From assembly GCA_017304555.1 (NCBI GenBank), contig JAFKKS010000168.1:15263-54747 (forward strand): 39,485 nucleotides of DNA, in the 5' to 3' direction. Made by a program: the position numbers and the translations under genes. This stretch comes from Hyphomicrobiales bacterium (GTDB lineage: Bacteria; Pseudomonadota; Alphaproteobacteria; Rhizobiales; Xanthobacteraceae). The notes beneath the pieces are model-generated. The model had not been told where the DNA came from. It did not search any database and worked only from the letters and a program-made list of their open reading frames with translations. Of this stretch, positions 8,669 through 17,470 are shown in pieces (position 1 is the first letter of the stretch; each line of letters begins with the position of its first letter).

Positions 8669-10267
8669 TCAACCCTGAGAGCGGCCCAGTGCTCGCGCCA
8701 GCGCTTTGTCCAGCTTGCCGCGATCGAACGCGCGCCACCGGGCGGCGAGGTGCTGGTCGGGGCGCAGCAGAAACACGGACCCGGGCGTCGCGTCGTAGCG
8801 TTGCCGAAACAGCCCGGCGGTGTCCACATTCGCATCGATCACGGTCAGCCCGATGTCCTTCGGCAGGCCTTGCGGTGCTGGGCCGTCAGCGCAGATCAGA
8901 TGGAACCCGCCACGCAACCGCTCCAGCAAGAACCCGTCGCGACCGTCGATACGGATCGGTGCATCGGGCGCCGGCGCGCCAAGCTGCGCCGCCCCAGCAA
9001 AAAGGTCTTCATCCGGGGTCGACAGCGGCGAGGCATGGATCGTCGCAACCGACAATCGCCCGGAATTCACCATCCGGCGCGCGAACTCCACATGCGGCGC
9101 CAGCGCGAGTACTGCGTTGCGCAGACGATGTTCAGCGGACGTACGCGGCGCGATGAAGTCGGTCGAGCGCGTCGAATGCGCAATATTCTCGTCGGCCGCC
9201 TGCGTGCGCTCCGTATCGTAGCTTCCGATCAGCGCGTCGCCCGCCTCCCCACGCAGCACTGCCGCAAGCTTCCACGCGATGTTCTCAGCATCCTGCACGC
9301 CGGAGTTTCCGCCGCGCGCTCCGAACGGCGACACTTGATGCGCGGCATCTCCAGCAAAGATCACGCGGCCATGCACGAAACGCACGAGCCGGCGACAGTC
9401 GAAACGATAGATCGAAACCCATTCGAGGGAGAATTCCCGGCCTCCCAGCGCGCGCTTGAGTCGCGGAATGACGCGCTCCGGCTTTTGCTCCTCGATCACA
9501 TCCGCCTCCGGTCCAAGCTGAAGGTCGATGCGCCAGACATTGTCGGGCTGGCGATGCATCAGCGCCGACTGGCCGGAGTGAAATGTCGGATCGAACCAGA
9601 AGCGCCGCTCGGTCGGCAGGTCCGCTTCCATGCGGACGTCGGCGATGAGAAACTTCTCGTCGAAAGCGACACCCGAAAACTGCAGGCCAAGAAGCGAACG
9701 CAAGGTCGATCGCGCTCCATCGGCCGCGATCACCCAATCCGCATCGACTTCGTATGGCCCGTCAGGCGTCTCGATCGTCAACCGCACACCGTCTTCGCGA
9801 CTTGCAATCCAAACGACCTTGTTCTTCCAGCGCAGGTCAATCGAGGGAATTTCCTGCACGCGATCGACCAGCACCTTCTCTAGCGTGTACTGCTGCAGGT
9901 TGATGAACGCCGGCATCTTGTGACCTGGCTCCGGCAGAAGGTCGAACGAATAGGCAAGCGTGTCGCCAAGGAACACTTTGCCGAGTTTCCACGTCACACC
10001 GATGTCGCGGATGCGCTCGCCGACACCGAGGCGATCCCAAACCTCCAGCGAACGCTTCGCATAGCAGATGCCGCGCGAGCCCTCACCGATCCGGTCCGCA
10101 TCGTCGAGGAGAACAACGGGAACGCCGCGCGTGCCGAGATCGATGGCAGCCGTCAGGCCTACCGGCCCCGCGCCGACGATCACGACCGGATGCCGCACGC
10201 ACGATGGCGCGTCTTGATCGGGGCTGCGCCGATAGTCGTAGCGAAACAGCGTCCGGTGGCTACTCAC
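8669..10267 (-). CDS. FAD-dependent aromatic monooxygenase (FAD_binding_3, MhpA/MhaA-like)
   Basis: A 532-residue flavoprotein hydroxylase that would insert one oxygen into an aromatic ring using NAD(P)H. The dinucleotide fold VVIVGAGPVGLTAAIDLG lies at about 28-45. The second FAD motif GDAAHQVSPFGARGGNSG (about 305-325) is followed by QDAENIAWKLA, and a thioredoxin-like C-terminal domain follows. A 27-residue leader precedes the fold. The GTG start at 10267 overlaps the stop of the MBL gene (GTGA), suggesting translational coupling; a GTG at 10285 is possible. Its position in a homogentisate block suggests a substrate such as 3-hydroxyphenylacetate, but this is not shown by the sequence. Confidence 0.9.
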   Translation of the reverse strand: MSSHRTLFRYDYRRSPDQDAPSCVRHPVVIVGAGPVGLTAAIDLGTRGVPVVLLDDADRIGEGSRGICYAKRSLEVWDRLGVGERIRDIGVTWKLGKVFLGDTLAYSFDLLPEPGHKMPAFINLQQYTLEKVLVDRVQEIPSIDLRWKNKVVWIASREDGVRLTIETPDGPYEVDADWVIAADGARSTLRSLLGLQFSGVAFDEKFLIADVRMEADLPTERRFWFDPTFHSGQSALMHRQPDNVWRIDLQLGPEADVIEEQKPERVIPRLKRALGGREFSLEWVSIYRFDCRRLVRFVHGRVIFAGDAAHQVSPFGARGGNSGVQDAENIAWKLAAVLRGEAGDALIGSYDTERTQAADENIAHSTRSTDFIAPRTSAEHRLRNAVLALAPHVEFARRMVNSGRLSVATIHASPLSTPDEDLFAGAAQLGAPAPDAPIRIDGRDGFLLERLRGGFHLICADGPAPQGLPKDIGLTVIDANVDTAGLFRQRYDATPGSVFLLRPDQHLAARWRAFDRGKLDKALARALGRSQG

Positions 10268-11220
10268 CCCTGCAGCGCCGCCCACATCTCGCGGTCGCGC
10301 TGCGCGGTCCAGATCACCGGCCAGTCGATGCCGCGTGCTTCGTCGTAGGCGCGCGAGACGTTGAACGGCAGGCAGTGCTCGTAGATGGCGAAGGACGAGA
10401 ACTTCGGATCCATCACCTTGCGCGCATCGTCGAACGCCTGCTTGAGGGAATGCCCTTTGCGCGCACTCTCCGACACGGAACCGTAGAGCGTCGAGAGGAA
10501 GTCCCGTGTCATCGCGATGCCCTCGCGCGCCTTTTCACGGGTCGCAAGCGCCGCGCCACGCCCCGGCACGAGCGCCGTGGCGTCGAACGCCGCCAGCGGG
10601 TCGAGCGTCGTCGGCCAGTCTGTGAAATGCGCATCGCCGCAGTAGCAGGCGGAGTGATATTCGACGAGATCGCCCGAGAAAACGACGTTCGCGTCCGGCA
10701 CGTGCACGATCGTATCGCCCGCCGTGTGCGCGCGACCAATCACCGCAATGCGCACCTCGCGTTTGCCGAGCCAGACCGTCATCGTCTCCGGGAACGTGAT
10801 CGTCGGCCACGTCAGCCCGGGAATGGATTCGACGGCCTGGAACAGCCGGGGAAACCGGCCGATCTCGGAATCCATGTCCTGCTGCCCGCGCTCGACGATC
10901 AGCTTACGCGTCATATCGGACGCGAGAATTTCCGCGTTTTCGTAGCCGGAAGCGCCGAGCACGCGCACAGCATGATAATGCGTCAGCAGCACATACTTGA
11001 TCGGCTTGTCGGTGATCTTGCGCACGTGCGCGATCACATCCTGCGCCATCACTGGCGTCGCCTGCGCATCGACCACCATGACGGAATCGTCGCCGACGAT
11101 GATCCCGGAATTCGGGTCGCCTTCCGCCGTGTAAGCGTAAAGGCCATGACCCAATTCGTCGAAAGAAACCTTCTTCTGTGTCAGATCGCCGGCGGAGGCG
11201 AATGTGGGCTTGTCGTTCAT
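10264..11220 (-). CDS. MBL-fold metallo-hydrolase with incomplete second metal site
   Basis: A 318-residue protein of the metallo-beta-lactamase fold. The usual HxHxDH motif reads HYHAVR at 81-86, so the first two histidines remain while Asp and His are replaced by Val85 and Arg86. His165 (RAHTAGD) and Asp184 (FSGDL) remain, and the last ligand loop VPGHG is VPGRG (Arg221). Zn1 ligands are therefore intact and most Zn2 ligands lost. It could be a one-metal hydrolase or an altered enzyme. The start at 11220 has AAGGGA 8 nt upstream. It lies 25 bp after doxX and overlaps the monooxygenase start. No signal peptide is seen; substrate unknown. Confidence 0.88.
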   Translation of the reverse strand: MNDKPTFASAGDLTQKKVSFDELGHGLYAYTAEGDPNSGIIVGDDSVMVVDAQATPVMAQDVIAHVRKITDKPIKYVLLTHYHAVRVLGASGYENAEILASDMTRKLIVERGQQDMDSEIGRFPRLFQAVESIPGLTWPTITFPETMTVWLGKREVRIAVIGRAHTAGDTIVHVPDANVVFSGDLVEYHSACYCGDAHFTDWPTTLDPLAAFDATALVPGRGAALATREKAREGIAMTRDFLSTLYGSVSESARKGHSLKQAFDDARKVMDPKFSSFAIYEHCLPFNVSRAYDEARGIDWPVIWTAQRDREMWAALQG

Positions 11221-11245
11221 GATGTTGTCCCTTGACGAAAACGGT

Positions 11246-11692
11246 TCAGAATTCACGCCCCAACTTCGCATCGAGAGAGTAGCGTCCGCCGCCGTTCATC
11301 AGGAAATGGAAGACGACGATGGCCCAGAACAACGGATACTCAAGGCCACGATTGTTCCAGACGTAGCCGAATTGCGAGTGGTGAATCACCGCGACCAGAA
11401 GAAAGATCAGAATCGGCACACAAGCGACGCGCGTGAACAGGCCCAACGCCAGCAGGATCCCGCCGAAAACCTCCGTGCATGCGATCAGCGTTGCCCATAG
11501 CAGGCCTGGAGAGTACCCGCTTTTTTCCAGGAACGCCCCGCTCGCGGTCAGGTTCATCAACTTGGGCCAGCCGTGCGGCAACAGCGACAGCCCCGCCATC
11601 AAACGGATGAGGAGTTCGGTCCACGGGGCGGCAGCACGATAGACACGACCGAAGCCTGGAATGATGAGACGCGAATTGCTTACATCGCTCAT
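11246..11692 (-). CDS. DoxX family membrane protein
   Basis: A 148-residue inner-membrane protein with about four helices. The hallmark LLPHGWPKL stretch lies near residues 38-46, then ATLIACTEVFGGILLALGLFT, and a final helix near YPLFWAIVVFHFLM. DoxX relatives are linked to quinone or thiol redox partners, but the function here is unknown. The ATG at 11692 has GAGGGA 4 nt upstream, in the sequence just after the FAH stop; a GTG at 11704 overlapping that stop is an alternative. Location inside an oxygenase operon suggests a redox or membrane-anchoring role, which is inference. Confidence 0.88.
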   Translation of the reverse strand: MSDVSNSRLIIPGFGRVYRAAAPWTELLIRLMAGLSLLPHGWPKLMNLTASGAFLEKSGYSPGLLWATLIACTEVFGGILLALGLFTRVACVPILIFLLVAVIHHSQFGYVWNNRGLEYPLFWAIVVFHFLMNGGGRYSLDAKLGREF

Positions 11693-11700
11693 GACGTCCC

Positions 11701-12708
11701 TCACATTTTGCGCACGATCTGGTCAATCGCGCCGAAGATAGAACGGCCATCGCGGTCAAGCATCTCGATCCGTACGCGATCCCCGAATGCAAGAAAGGGG
11801 GTAATCGGCCGGCCCGTTTCAATCGTCTCGACGGTCCGTTGCTCGGCAATGCACGAATAACCGCGGCCGCCATTCGCGATCGAACGTCCCGGCCCGCCGT
11901 CGGGGCCTTTATTCGAAATAGTCCCCGAACCGAGGATCGTGCCGGCCGAAAGCGAACGCGTCTTCGCCGCATGTGCGATCAGGGTGGGAAAGTCGAAGGT
12001 CATATCGACACCCGCGTCTGGCCGACCAAAGAGAGCGCCGTTCAAGTGGCTGATCAATGGCAGCGCGAGCTTCCCACCGTTCCAAGCATGGCCGAGTTCG
12101 TCGGGCGTCACAGCGACCGGCGCGAAGGCCGAGGACGGCTTGCCGTGGAAGAAGCCGAACCCCTTGCCGAGTTCGCCCGGAATGAGATTGCGCAGGCTCA
12201 CATCGTTGACCAGGGTGAGCAGGCGGATCGCTTCCTCGGCCTTCGCGACCGGCGTTCCCATCTTGACGTCGCCGAGAACAACCGCGACTTCGGCCTCGAA
12301 GTCGATCCCCCAGGCCTCGTCCGCCATCACGATCGGATCGCGCGGCCCGAGAAAGGTGTCGGACCCGCCCTGATACATCAGCGGATCAGTCCAGAACGAG
12401 GCGGGCATCTCCGCGCCGCGCGCCTTGCGCACGAGTTCGACATGGTTGACGTAGGCCGAAGCGTCCGCCCACTGGAACGCGCGCGGCAGCGGAGCGGCAC
12501 ATTTTTCAGGCTCGAACGCGATGGACGCAAGGTCGCCTTGCTCCAGTCCGTCGGCCAGCACCGCCAGCCGTGGCGCGGCAGCCTCCCAGCCATCGAGGGC
12601 CGCTTGCAGCGTCGGCACGATGGCCGAAGCGTCCGCCGCCCGCGACAGGTCGCGGGAAACGACGACCAGGTGGCCATCACGACCGCTCTTTAGCGACGCA
12701 AGTTTCAT
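11701..12708 (-). CDS. Fumarylacetoacetate hydrolase family protein
   Basis: A 335-residue FAH family enzyme, most likely fumarylacetoacetase, the last step of homogentisate catabolism yielding fumarate and acetoacetate. The C-terminal FAH fold begins at about residue 75. The acidic metal ligands lie in GIDFEAEVAVVLGD (about 134-147). The SAGTILGSGTISN stretch and the Ser/Asn-rich loop near residue 270-285 are typical. Start at the ATG at 12708. It is the first gene of the operon FAH-DoxX-MBL-monooxygenase-DUF2783, and hmgA lies nearby. Its long N-terminal part favours true fumarylacetoacetase over other FAH-fold hydrolases. Confidence 0.9.
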   Translation of the reverse strand: MKLASLKSGRDGHLVVVSRDLSRAADASAIVPTLQAALDGWEAAAPRLAVLADGLEQGDLASIAFEPEKCAAPLPRAFQWADASAYVNHVELVRKARGAEMPASFWTDPLMYQGGSDTFLGPRDPIVMADEAWGIDFEAEVAVVLGDVKMGTPVAKAEEAIRLLTLVNDVSLRNLIPGELGKGFGFFHGKPSSAFAPVAVTPDELGHAWNGGKLALPLISHLNGALFGRPDAGVDMTFDFPTLIAHAAKTRSLSAGTILGSGTISNKGPDGGPGRSIANGGRGYSCIAEQRTVETIETGRPITPFLAFGDRVRIEMLDRDGRSIFGAIDQIVRKM

Positions 12709-12793
12709 GGCGCGCCCCGCAAAAATACGGCATGTTGGTCCGGCATGACAGGCCCCGCCGGGCCAAACCGATCTTTCTCATAGGGGTTTTCTC

Positions 12794-13897
12794 ATGACGC
12801 TGAAGCGACGGCAATTCATCCAGGCCGCGGCCGCCTCCCTTGCCACCGGAAGCATCGCCGCGCCGGCCATCGCCCAATCCCAGCCCGAGATCAAATGGCG
12901 CATGACCTCGAGCTTTCCCAAGCAGCTCGACAACATCTACGGAACCGCGCAGACCTTCGCGAAATATGTCGCGGAGGCGACCGACAACAAGTTCCAGATC
13001 CAGACCTTTTCGGCCGGTGAGATCGTGCCCGGCCTGCAGGCGCTCGACGCTGTCACCTCGGGATCGGTGGAAGCCTGCCAGACGCCGCTCAATTTCTATC
13101 TCGGCAAAGACCCGACCTTGAGCTTCGCCACAGCGTTGCCGTTCGGTCCGAATGCGCGGCTGCAGTATTCGTGGTGGCACTTCGGCGGCGGCGCCGAGAT
13201 CATCAACGGCGTCCTCGCCAACTTCAAAGCCATCGCCTTCGCGAGCGGCAACTCCGGCACTCAGATGGGCGGCTTCTTCCGCAAGGAGATCAAGGAAGTC
13301 GACGACCTCAAGGGCCTTAAATTCCGCATTGCCGGACTTGGCGGTCAGGTGCTGGCGCGGCTCGGCGTGGTGCCGCAGATCATCGCCGGCGGCGACGTTT
13401 ATCCCGCGCTGGAGAAGGGTACGATCGACGCCGCCGAGTTCGTCAGCCCCTACGACGACGAGAAGCTCGGCCTGCACAAGGTCGCAAAGTACTACTACTA
13501 CCCGGGCTGGTGGGAAGGCGGCGCCATGCTGCATTTCGCCGTCGGGCTCGATTACTGGAACAAGTTGCCGAAGAACTATCAGCATATCTGGCTGCAAGCG
13601 TGCGACGCCTCCAACAACTGGATGCTTGGCCGCTACGACGTGCTCAACGGCGCCGCGCTCAAGCGCATGATCGGCCAGGGTGCGGAGCTTCGCGGCTTCT
13701 CGCAGCCGGTCATGGAAGCCTGCTTCGACGCGGCGCAGAAACTCTACGGAGAACTCGCCGCGAACAACGCCAACTTCAAGAAGGCTCTGGACTCCATGGT
13801 GCCGTTCCGCACCGAGCATTATCAGTGGTGGCAGGTCGGCGAGTACTCCTACGATACCTTCATGATCCGCATGCGCAACAAGGTGACAGCCGGCTGA
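12794..13897 (+). CDS. TRAP transporter substrate-binding protein (DctP/TakP-like), Tat signal
   Basis: A 367-residue periplasmic binding protein for a carboxylate. The N-terminus carries the twin-arginine pattern KRRQFI (4-9), a moderately hydrophobic stretch and an AIA-Q cleavage site near residue 27. The DctP fold follows, with GGDVYPALEKGTIDAAEF near 194-211 and YYYPGWWEGGAML near 229-241, both typical of the oxo-acid-binding TakP type. AGGGG precedes the ATG by 7 nt. It is divergent from the FAH operon by 85 bp. No DctQ or DctM membrane subunit is present in the window, so it is an orphan here and must pair with subunits encoded elsewhere. Confidence 0.92.
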   Translation: MTLKRRQFIQAAAASLATGSIAAPAIAQSQPEIKWRMTSSFPKQLDNIYGTAQTFAKYVAEATDNKFQIQTFSAGEIVPGLQALDAVTSGSVEACQTPLNFYLGKDPTLSFATALPFGPNARLQYSWWHFGGGAEIINGVLANFKAIAFASGNSGTQMGGFFRKEIKEVDDLKGLKFRIAGLGGQVLARLGVVPQIIAGGDVYPALEKGTIDAAEFVSPYDDEKLGLHKVAKYYYYPGWWEGGAMLHFAVGLDYWNKLPKNYQHIWLQACDASNNWMLGRYDVLNGAALKRMIGQGAELRGFSQPVMEACFDAAQKLYGELAANNANFKKALDSMVPFRTEHYQWWQVGEYSYDTFMIRMRNKVTAG

Positions 13898-13915
13898 CGT
13901 AGGAGCGTAATAAAT

Positions 13916-13948
13916 ATGACCGCCGCGGCGTGCAGCTGCGGCGGTCAT
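13916..13948 (-). terminator. Strong hairpin terminator between the TRAP gene and hmgA
   Basis: ATGACCGCCGC (13916-13926) and GCGGCGGTCAT (13938-13948) form a perfect 11-bp stem with an 11-nt loop. In the hmgA direction it begins 13 nt after the stop codon and is followed by an AT-rich tract (ATATTTATTA). This makes a plausible intrinsic terminator for hmgA that may also serve the convergent TRAP gene. Confidence 0.65.
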
Positions 13949-13961
13949 GCGCCGAAATGAG

Positions 13962-15272
13962 TTATTTCGGCTCGCGCCGGTTCGGGTCGAAGTGTTTCTT
14001 CAAGTCCGTCCAGCACGCGATGTAGTCGGGCTGCAAGGCGGGTGACTCCGCCGCATATTTCGTCACCCGCTGGCGGAATTTCGTCTCGAACATGAAGGCG
14101 AGCGTGTTGGCGAGCTTCACCGGCTTGAGCTCGACATTGCTCGCATGTTCGAACGCCTGCGCGTCCGGCCCGTGCGGCAGCATCGTGTTGTGCAGGCTGA
14201 TGCCGCCGGGAACGAACCCCTCCGGCTTCGCGTCGTAGACGCCGTAGATCAACCCCATGAACTCCGACATGATGTTGCGGTGATACCACGGCGGCCGGAA
14301 CGTATTTTCCGCCACGCCCCACCGTTCCGGAAAGATCACGAAATCAACATTCGCGGTGCCGGCCGTTTCCGACGGCGATGTCATCACGGTGAAGATCGAC
14401 GGATCGGGATGATCGAACGCGATCGCACCGACAGGCGAAAACCGCCGCAGGTCATACTTGTACGGATAATAATTACCGTGCCACGCTGCGACGTCGAGCG
14501 GCGAATGCGAAACGCGCGTGCGGAAAAACTCCCCGCCCCACTTCACAAAGAGTGTGCAAGGTTCCTCGACATCCTCGTAAGCCGCAACCGGCGCCTGGAA
14601 ATCGCGCGGATTGGCGAGGCAGTTCGCACCGATCGGCCCGCGGTCCGGCAGCGTGAACGCGCCGCCGTAATTCTCGCAGATGTAGGCGCGCGCCGGTTCG
14701 CCCAGAAGCTCGATGCGGAAGATCACGCCGCGCGGGATGATGCAGATCTCACCCGGCGTGATGTCGATGACGCCAAACTCGGTACGGAAGCGCAGGCCGT
14801 TCTCTTGTGCGACGATCAGCATCTCGCCGTCGGCATTGAAGAAATGCTCGCGCTCCATCGAGCGGGTGACGAAGACCACATGGCTCGCCATGCCCGACAT
14901 AGCTTCTGCGTCGCCGGCCGTCGTGATCGTGTGCATGCCGGTGATGAACGTGAGCGGCGCCTGCGGGATCGGCATCGGGTTCCAACGCAACTGCCCGATG
15001 GGAAGCGCCGTATCGTCCCGCTCCGGCGCCGTGCGCACCTTGCCGCGATCGATCTTCTCGAAGCGACCCGTATGGCGAACCGTCGGACGAATGCGATACA
15101 GCCATGAGCGCTGGTTGGTCGCTTGCGGCGCCGTGAACGGCGAGCCCGAAAGCTGCTCGGCATAAAGCCCGTAATTGACTTTCTGCGGCGAGTTGCGGCC
15201 GACCGGCAATGCGCCCGGAAGAGCTTCGGTCTCGAAGGTGTTGCCGAACCCCGACATATAAGCGCTTGTCAT
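13962..15272 (-). CDS. hmgA: Homogentisate 1,2-dioxygenase
   Basis: Opens the ring of homogentisate to maleylacetoacetate using Fe(II) and O2, in tyrosine/phenylalanine or hydroxyphenylacetate catabolism. The 436-residue length is normal. Iron ligands His331, Glu337 (both in [11 protein letters not shown]) and His367 (MLPHGPD) are present, with a constant offset of four from the human residues I recall. The N-terminus [19 protein letters not shown] is typical. The ATG at 15272 has AGGGG almost touching it; the ATG at 15257 is an alternative five residues in. It is separate from the FAH operon, and no maleylacetoacetate isomerase gene is in the window. Confidence 0.96.
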   Translation of the reverse strand: MTSAYMSGFGNTFETEALPGALPVGRNSPQKVNYGLYAEQLSGSPFTAPQATNQRSWLYRIRPTVRHTGRFEKIDRGKVRTAPERDDTALPIGQLRWNPMPIPQAPLTFITGMHTITTAGDAEAMSGMASHVVFVTRSMEREHFFNADGEMLIVAQENGLRFRTEFGVIDITPGEICIIPRGVIFRIELLGEPARAYICENYGGAFTLPDRGPIGANCLANPRDFQAPVAAYEDVEEPCTLFVKWGGEFFRTRVSHSPLDVAAWHGNYYPYKYDLRRFSPVGAIAFDHPDPSIFTVMTSPSETAGTANVDFVIFPERWGVAENTFRPPWYHRNIMSEFMGLIYGVYDAKPEGFVPGGISLHNTMLPHGPDAQAFEHASNVELKPVKLANTLAFMFETKFRQRVTKYAAESPALQPDYIACWTDLKKHFDPNRREPK

Positions 15273-15363
15273 CCCCTCAATTTAGTCCCCATGCTGCCGC
15301 CGTCAACGCGGCCGACAAGCCGGACACGACCAAGAGTTTGAGCGCCGCGGGCCGGACACCAAC

Positions 15364-16257
15364 GTGAATCAGACCCATATCGCCAAGGCCGTGCTGTGGA
15401 TGTGCGGCACGCTCGTTTCCTTCTCGGTCATGGCGCTTTCGATCCGCGCTCTGTCGCGGACGATGAACACGTTTGAGATTCTGGCGGCGCGCAGTGCCTT
15501 CGGCGTTCTCGTTTTCATCGGCCTTGCCGCGCTGCAGCCGCAACTACGACGCCAGATCAGGCTGCGCGAATTCCGGCTGCATGCCATGCGCAACGGCGTC
15601 AGCTTCGCGTCGCAGGTCGGCTGGGTCTACAGCCTCACCGTCCTGCCCCTTGCGACCGTCACCGCGCTCGAATTCACCGCTCCCGCCTGGGCCGCGGCAT
15701 TAGCCGTCCTATTCCTGCGCGAGCGGATCACGCCGGCGCGCATCCTCACCGTTATGATGGGCGTGATCGGCGTCCTGATCATTCTCCGGCCTGGGGCCCT
15801 GCCGCTGGAGCCCGGAATATTCGTGATGGTCGCCGTCGCGGCCGGCTTCGCCATCGGCTACATCATCACGAAGAAACTGACGGGCACCGAAACCACATTC
15901 GCCATCCTGTTCTGGATGAATGTGATGCAATTCCCGCTCTGTCTGCTGGGAGTCGACCCGACGTTCCTGACGCGAATTGATAGTGCTCAACTCTGGCCGT
16001 TGCTCGGCGTCTCGATACCCGGCATTACCGCGCATCTGTGCATGACCAACGCCTTCCGCGCCGGCGACGCCCAGGTCGTCGTTCCGCTCGACTTCCTGCG
16101 CCTGCCGCTGATCGCGGTCCTCGGGTGGATATTCTATGCGGAACGCGCAGATGTCCTGCTGTTCGTCGGGGCGGCCTTCATCATCACGGGAATCCTGGTA
16201 AATCTCCGCTCGGAGGCCAGGAGATCGCGGGTTGACACAACTTTGCCTTCGCGTTGA
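15364..16257 (+). CDS. DMT superfamily transporter (EamA domains)
   Basis: A 297-residue inner-membrane protein with about ten helices arranged as two EamA repeats (about 10-140 and 150-285). The first repeat ends with a typical EFTAPAWAAALAVLFLRERIT stretch and the second with WIFYAERADVLLFVGAAFI. Substrate unknown; relatives export amino acids or other metabolites. Initiation at the GTG at 15364 is required for a full first helix; no strong ribosome site is visible. It is divergent from hmgA by 91 bp, but nothing else ties it to homogentisate metabolism. Confidence 0.9.
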   Translation: MNQTHIAKAVLWMCGTLVSFSVMALSIRALSRTMNTFEILAARSAFGVLVFIGLAALQPQLRRQIRLREFRLHAMRNGVSFASQVGWVYSLTVLPLATVTALEFTAPAWAAALAVLFLRERITPARILTVMMGVIGVLIILRPGALPLEPGIFVMVAVAAGFAIGYIITKKLTGTETTFAILFWMNVMQFPLCLLGVDPTFLTRIDSAQLWPLLGVSIPGITAHLCMTNAFRAGDAQVVVPLDFLRLPLIAVLGWIFYAERADVLLFVGAAFIITGILVNLRSEARRSRVDTTLPSR

Positions 16258-16264
16258 GGCAAAG
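16241..16264 (+). terminator. Hairpin spanning the DMT stop codon
   Basis: CTTTGCCT (16241-16248) and AGGCAAAG (16257-16264) make a perfect 8-bp stem with an 8-nt loop. The stem includes the last codons of the transporter gene and its stop. A short TTGTTA follows. It could act as a weak terminator or RNA 3' end. Confidence 0.35.
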
Positions 16265-16327
16265 CTTGTTACCGTCCAGAGTGGCGTTTAAGAGCCGGGC
16301 AACGCCAGGGCCGAGCAAGGGGACATC

Positions 16328-17470
16328 GTGGATCGTTTGCGAATACTGCTGGCAATCTCGGCCGGCCTGACGGTCGCCCTGACCTCTCCGGCCCTTCATG
16401 CCCAAAACCCCTACCCCGGTGCGTCTCCCCAGGACGGCCGCAGCCCCGCCTGTTCGCGTCTCGAAGCCCAGCTCACCGCGCTCGACCGCAATCCGCAGGA
16501 CGCCGGGCGCGCCGAGCAGATCCGGCGATATGAGGAAGCGGAGAACCGTCAGCAGCAGGAACTGAACCGACTATCCGCCCAGAGCCAACGCCTCGGCTGC
16601 GATCGCGGCGGCGGGTTTTTTCTATTCGGGCGCAGCCAGCCGCCGCAGTGCGACCAGCTCAATCGCCAGATCCAGACGATGCGCACCAATCTCGAGCGCA
16701 TCACCACCGGCCTCGAGCAGTTGAACGGAAACGGCAACGACCGGGAGCAGCAGCGGCATTCGATCCTGATCGCACTCGCGCAGAACGACTGCGGCCCGCA
16801 ATACCGCACGGCAGTGTCACGCCAGCGCGGCCTGTTCGACACGCTGTTCGGTGGCGGGGCCGATACCACCGAGGAGCCGAGCGCCACTGAGGCCAATCCG
16901 GTTCCGTCGGGCACATATCGGACCCTCTGCGTGCGCACCTGCGACGGATTCTATTTCCCGATCTCCTACGCCACGGTGCCGAGCCGCTTCCCGGAGGACG
17001 AACGCGCCTGCCAGCGGATGTGCCCGGCCGCGCAGGCCGTGCTCTACACGCATCGCAACCCCGGCGAGAACATGTCGCAGGCTGTTTCGATTAATGGCCA
17101 GCGCTATGCCGACTTGCCGACTGCTTTCGCCTACCGGCAGGCGCTCAATCCGGCCTGCAGCTGTAAGGCGGCCGGCGAGACTTGGGCGCATGCGCTAACC
17201 AAGAACGGCGACGAGACGCTGCAGCGCGGCGACATCGTCGTGACGGACGACAAAGCGAAGGCCATGCAGCAGCCAAAGGCCGCGCCTTCACGGCAGCCGC
17301 GCTCGGAGAACCGCAGCCGCAACCGCAATTCGAATGCACGGCCCGCAACGGGCCTGCGCGGCAGCGCCGCCACAGCGGCGCCCGCCGAGGCAGCCGCGAC
17401 ATCGCCGGCCGAACCGCCGGCAGCAAACGCTCCACGCGCCATCGGGCCGCAGTTCCTGCCTTCGCGTTGA
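16328..17470 (+). CDS. DUF2865 secreted protein
   Basis: A 380-residue exported protein of unknown function. The signal peptide is residues 1-25 (LHA-Q). Residues 40-150 are Gln/Arg/Glu-rich and probably helical or coiled. The DUF2865 core begins at YRTLCVRTCDGFYFPISYAT (197-216) and holds six cysteines at 201, 205, 228, 232, 277 and 279. The tail from about 295 is low complexity (Ala, Pro, Arg, Asn). The GTG start at 16328 has AAGGGG 5 nt upstream. It converges on nadE, with only 2 bp between the two stop codons. The family seems largely confined to Rhizobiales as I recall. Confidence 0.9.
   Translation: MDRLRILLAISAGLTVALTSPALHAQNPYPGASPQDGRSPACSRLEAQLTALDRNPQDAGRAEQIRRYEEAENRQQQELNRLSAQSQRLGCDRGGGFFLFGRSQPPQCDQLNRQIQTMRTNLERITTGLEQLNGNGNDREQQRHSILIALAQNDCGPQYRTAVSRQRGLFDTLFGGGADTTEEPSATEANPVPSGTYRTLCVRTCDGFYFPISYATVPSRFPEDERACQRMCPAAQAVLYTHRNPGENMSQAVSINGQRYADLPTAFAYRQALNPACSCKAAGETWAHALTKNGDETLQRGDIVVTDDKAKAMQQPKAAPSRQPRSENRSRNRNSNARPATGLRGSAATAAPAEAAATSPAEPPAANAPRAIGPQFLPSR

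Noticed and set aside
8750..9883. 377-codon plus-strand open frame
   Set aside because: Antisense to the FAD monooxygenase with its conserved motifs intact; no ribosome site or domain.
12677..13948. 423-codon minus-strand open frame over the TRAP gene
   Set aside because: Antisense to a clear DctP family protein and overlapping the FAH start; no family features.
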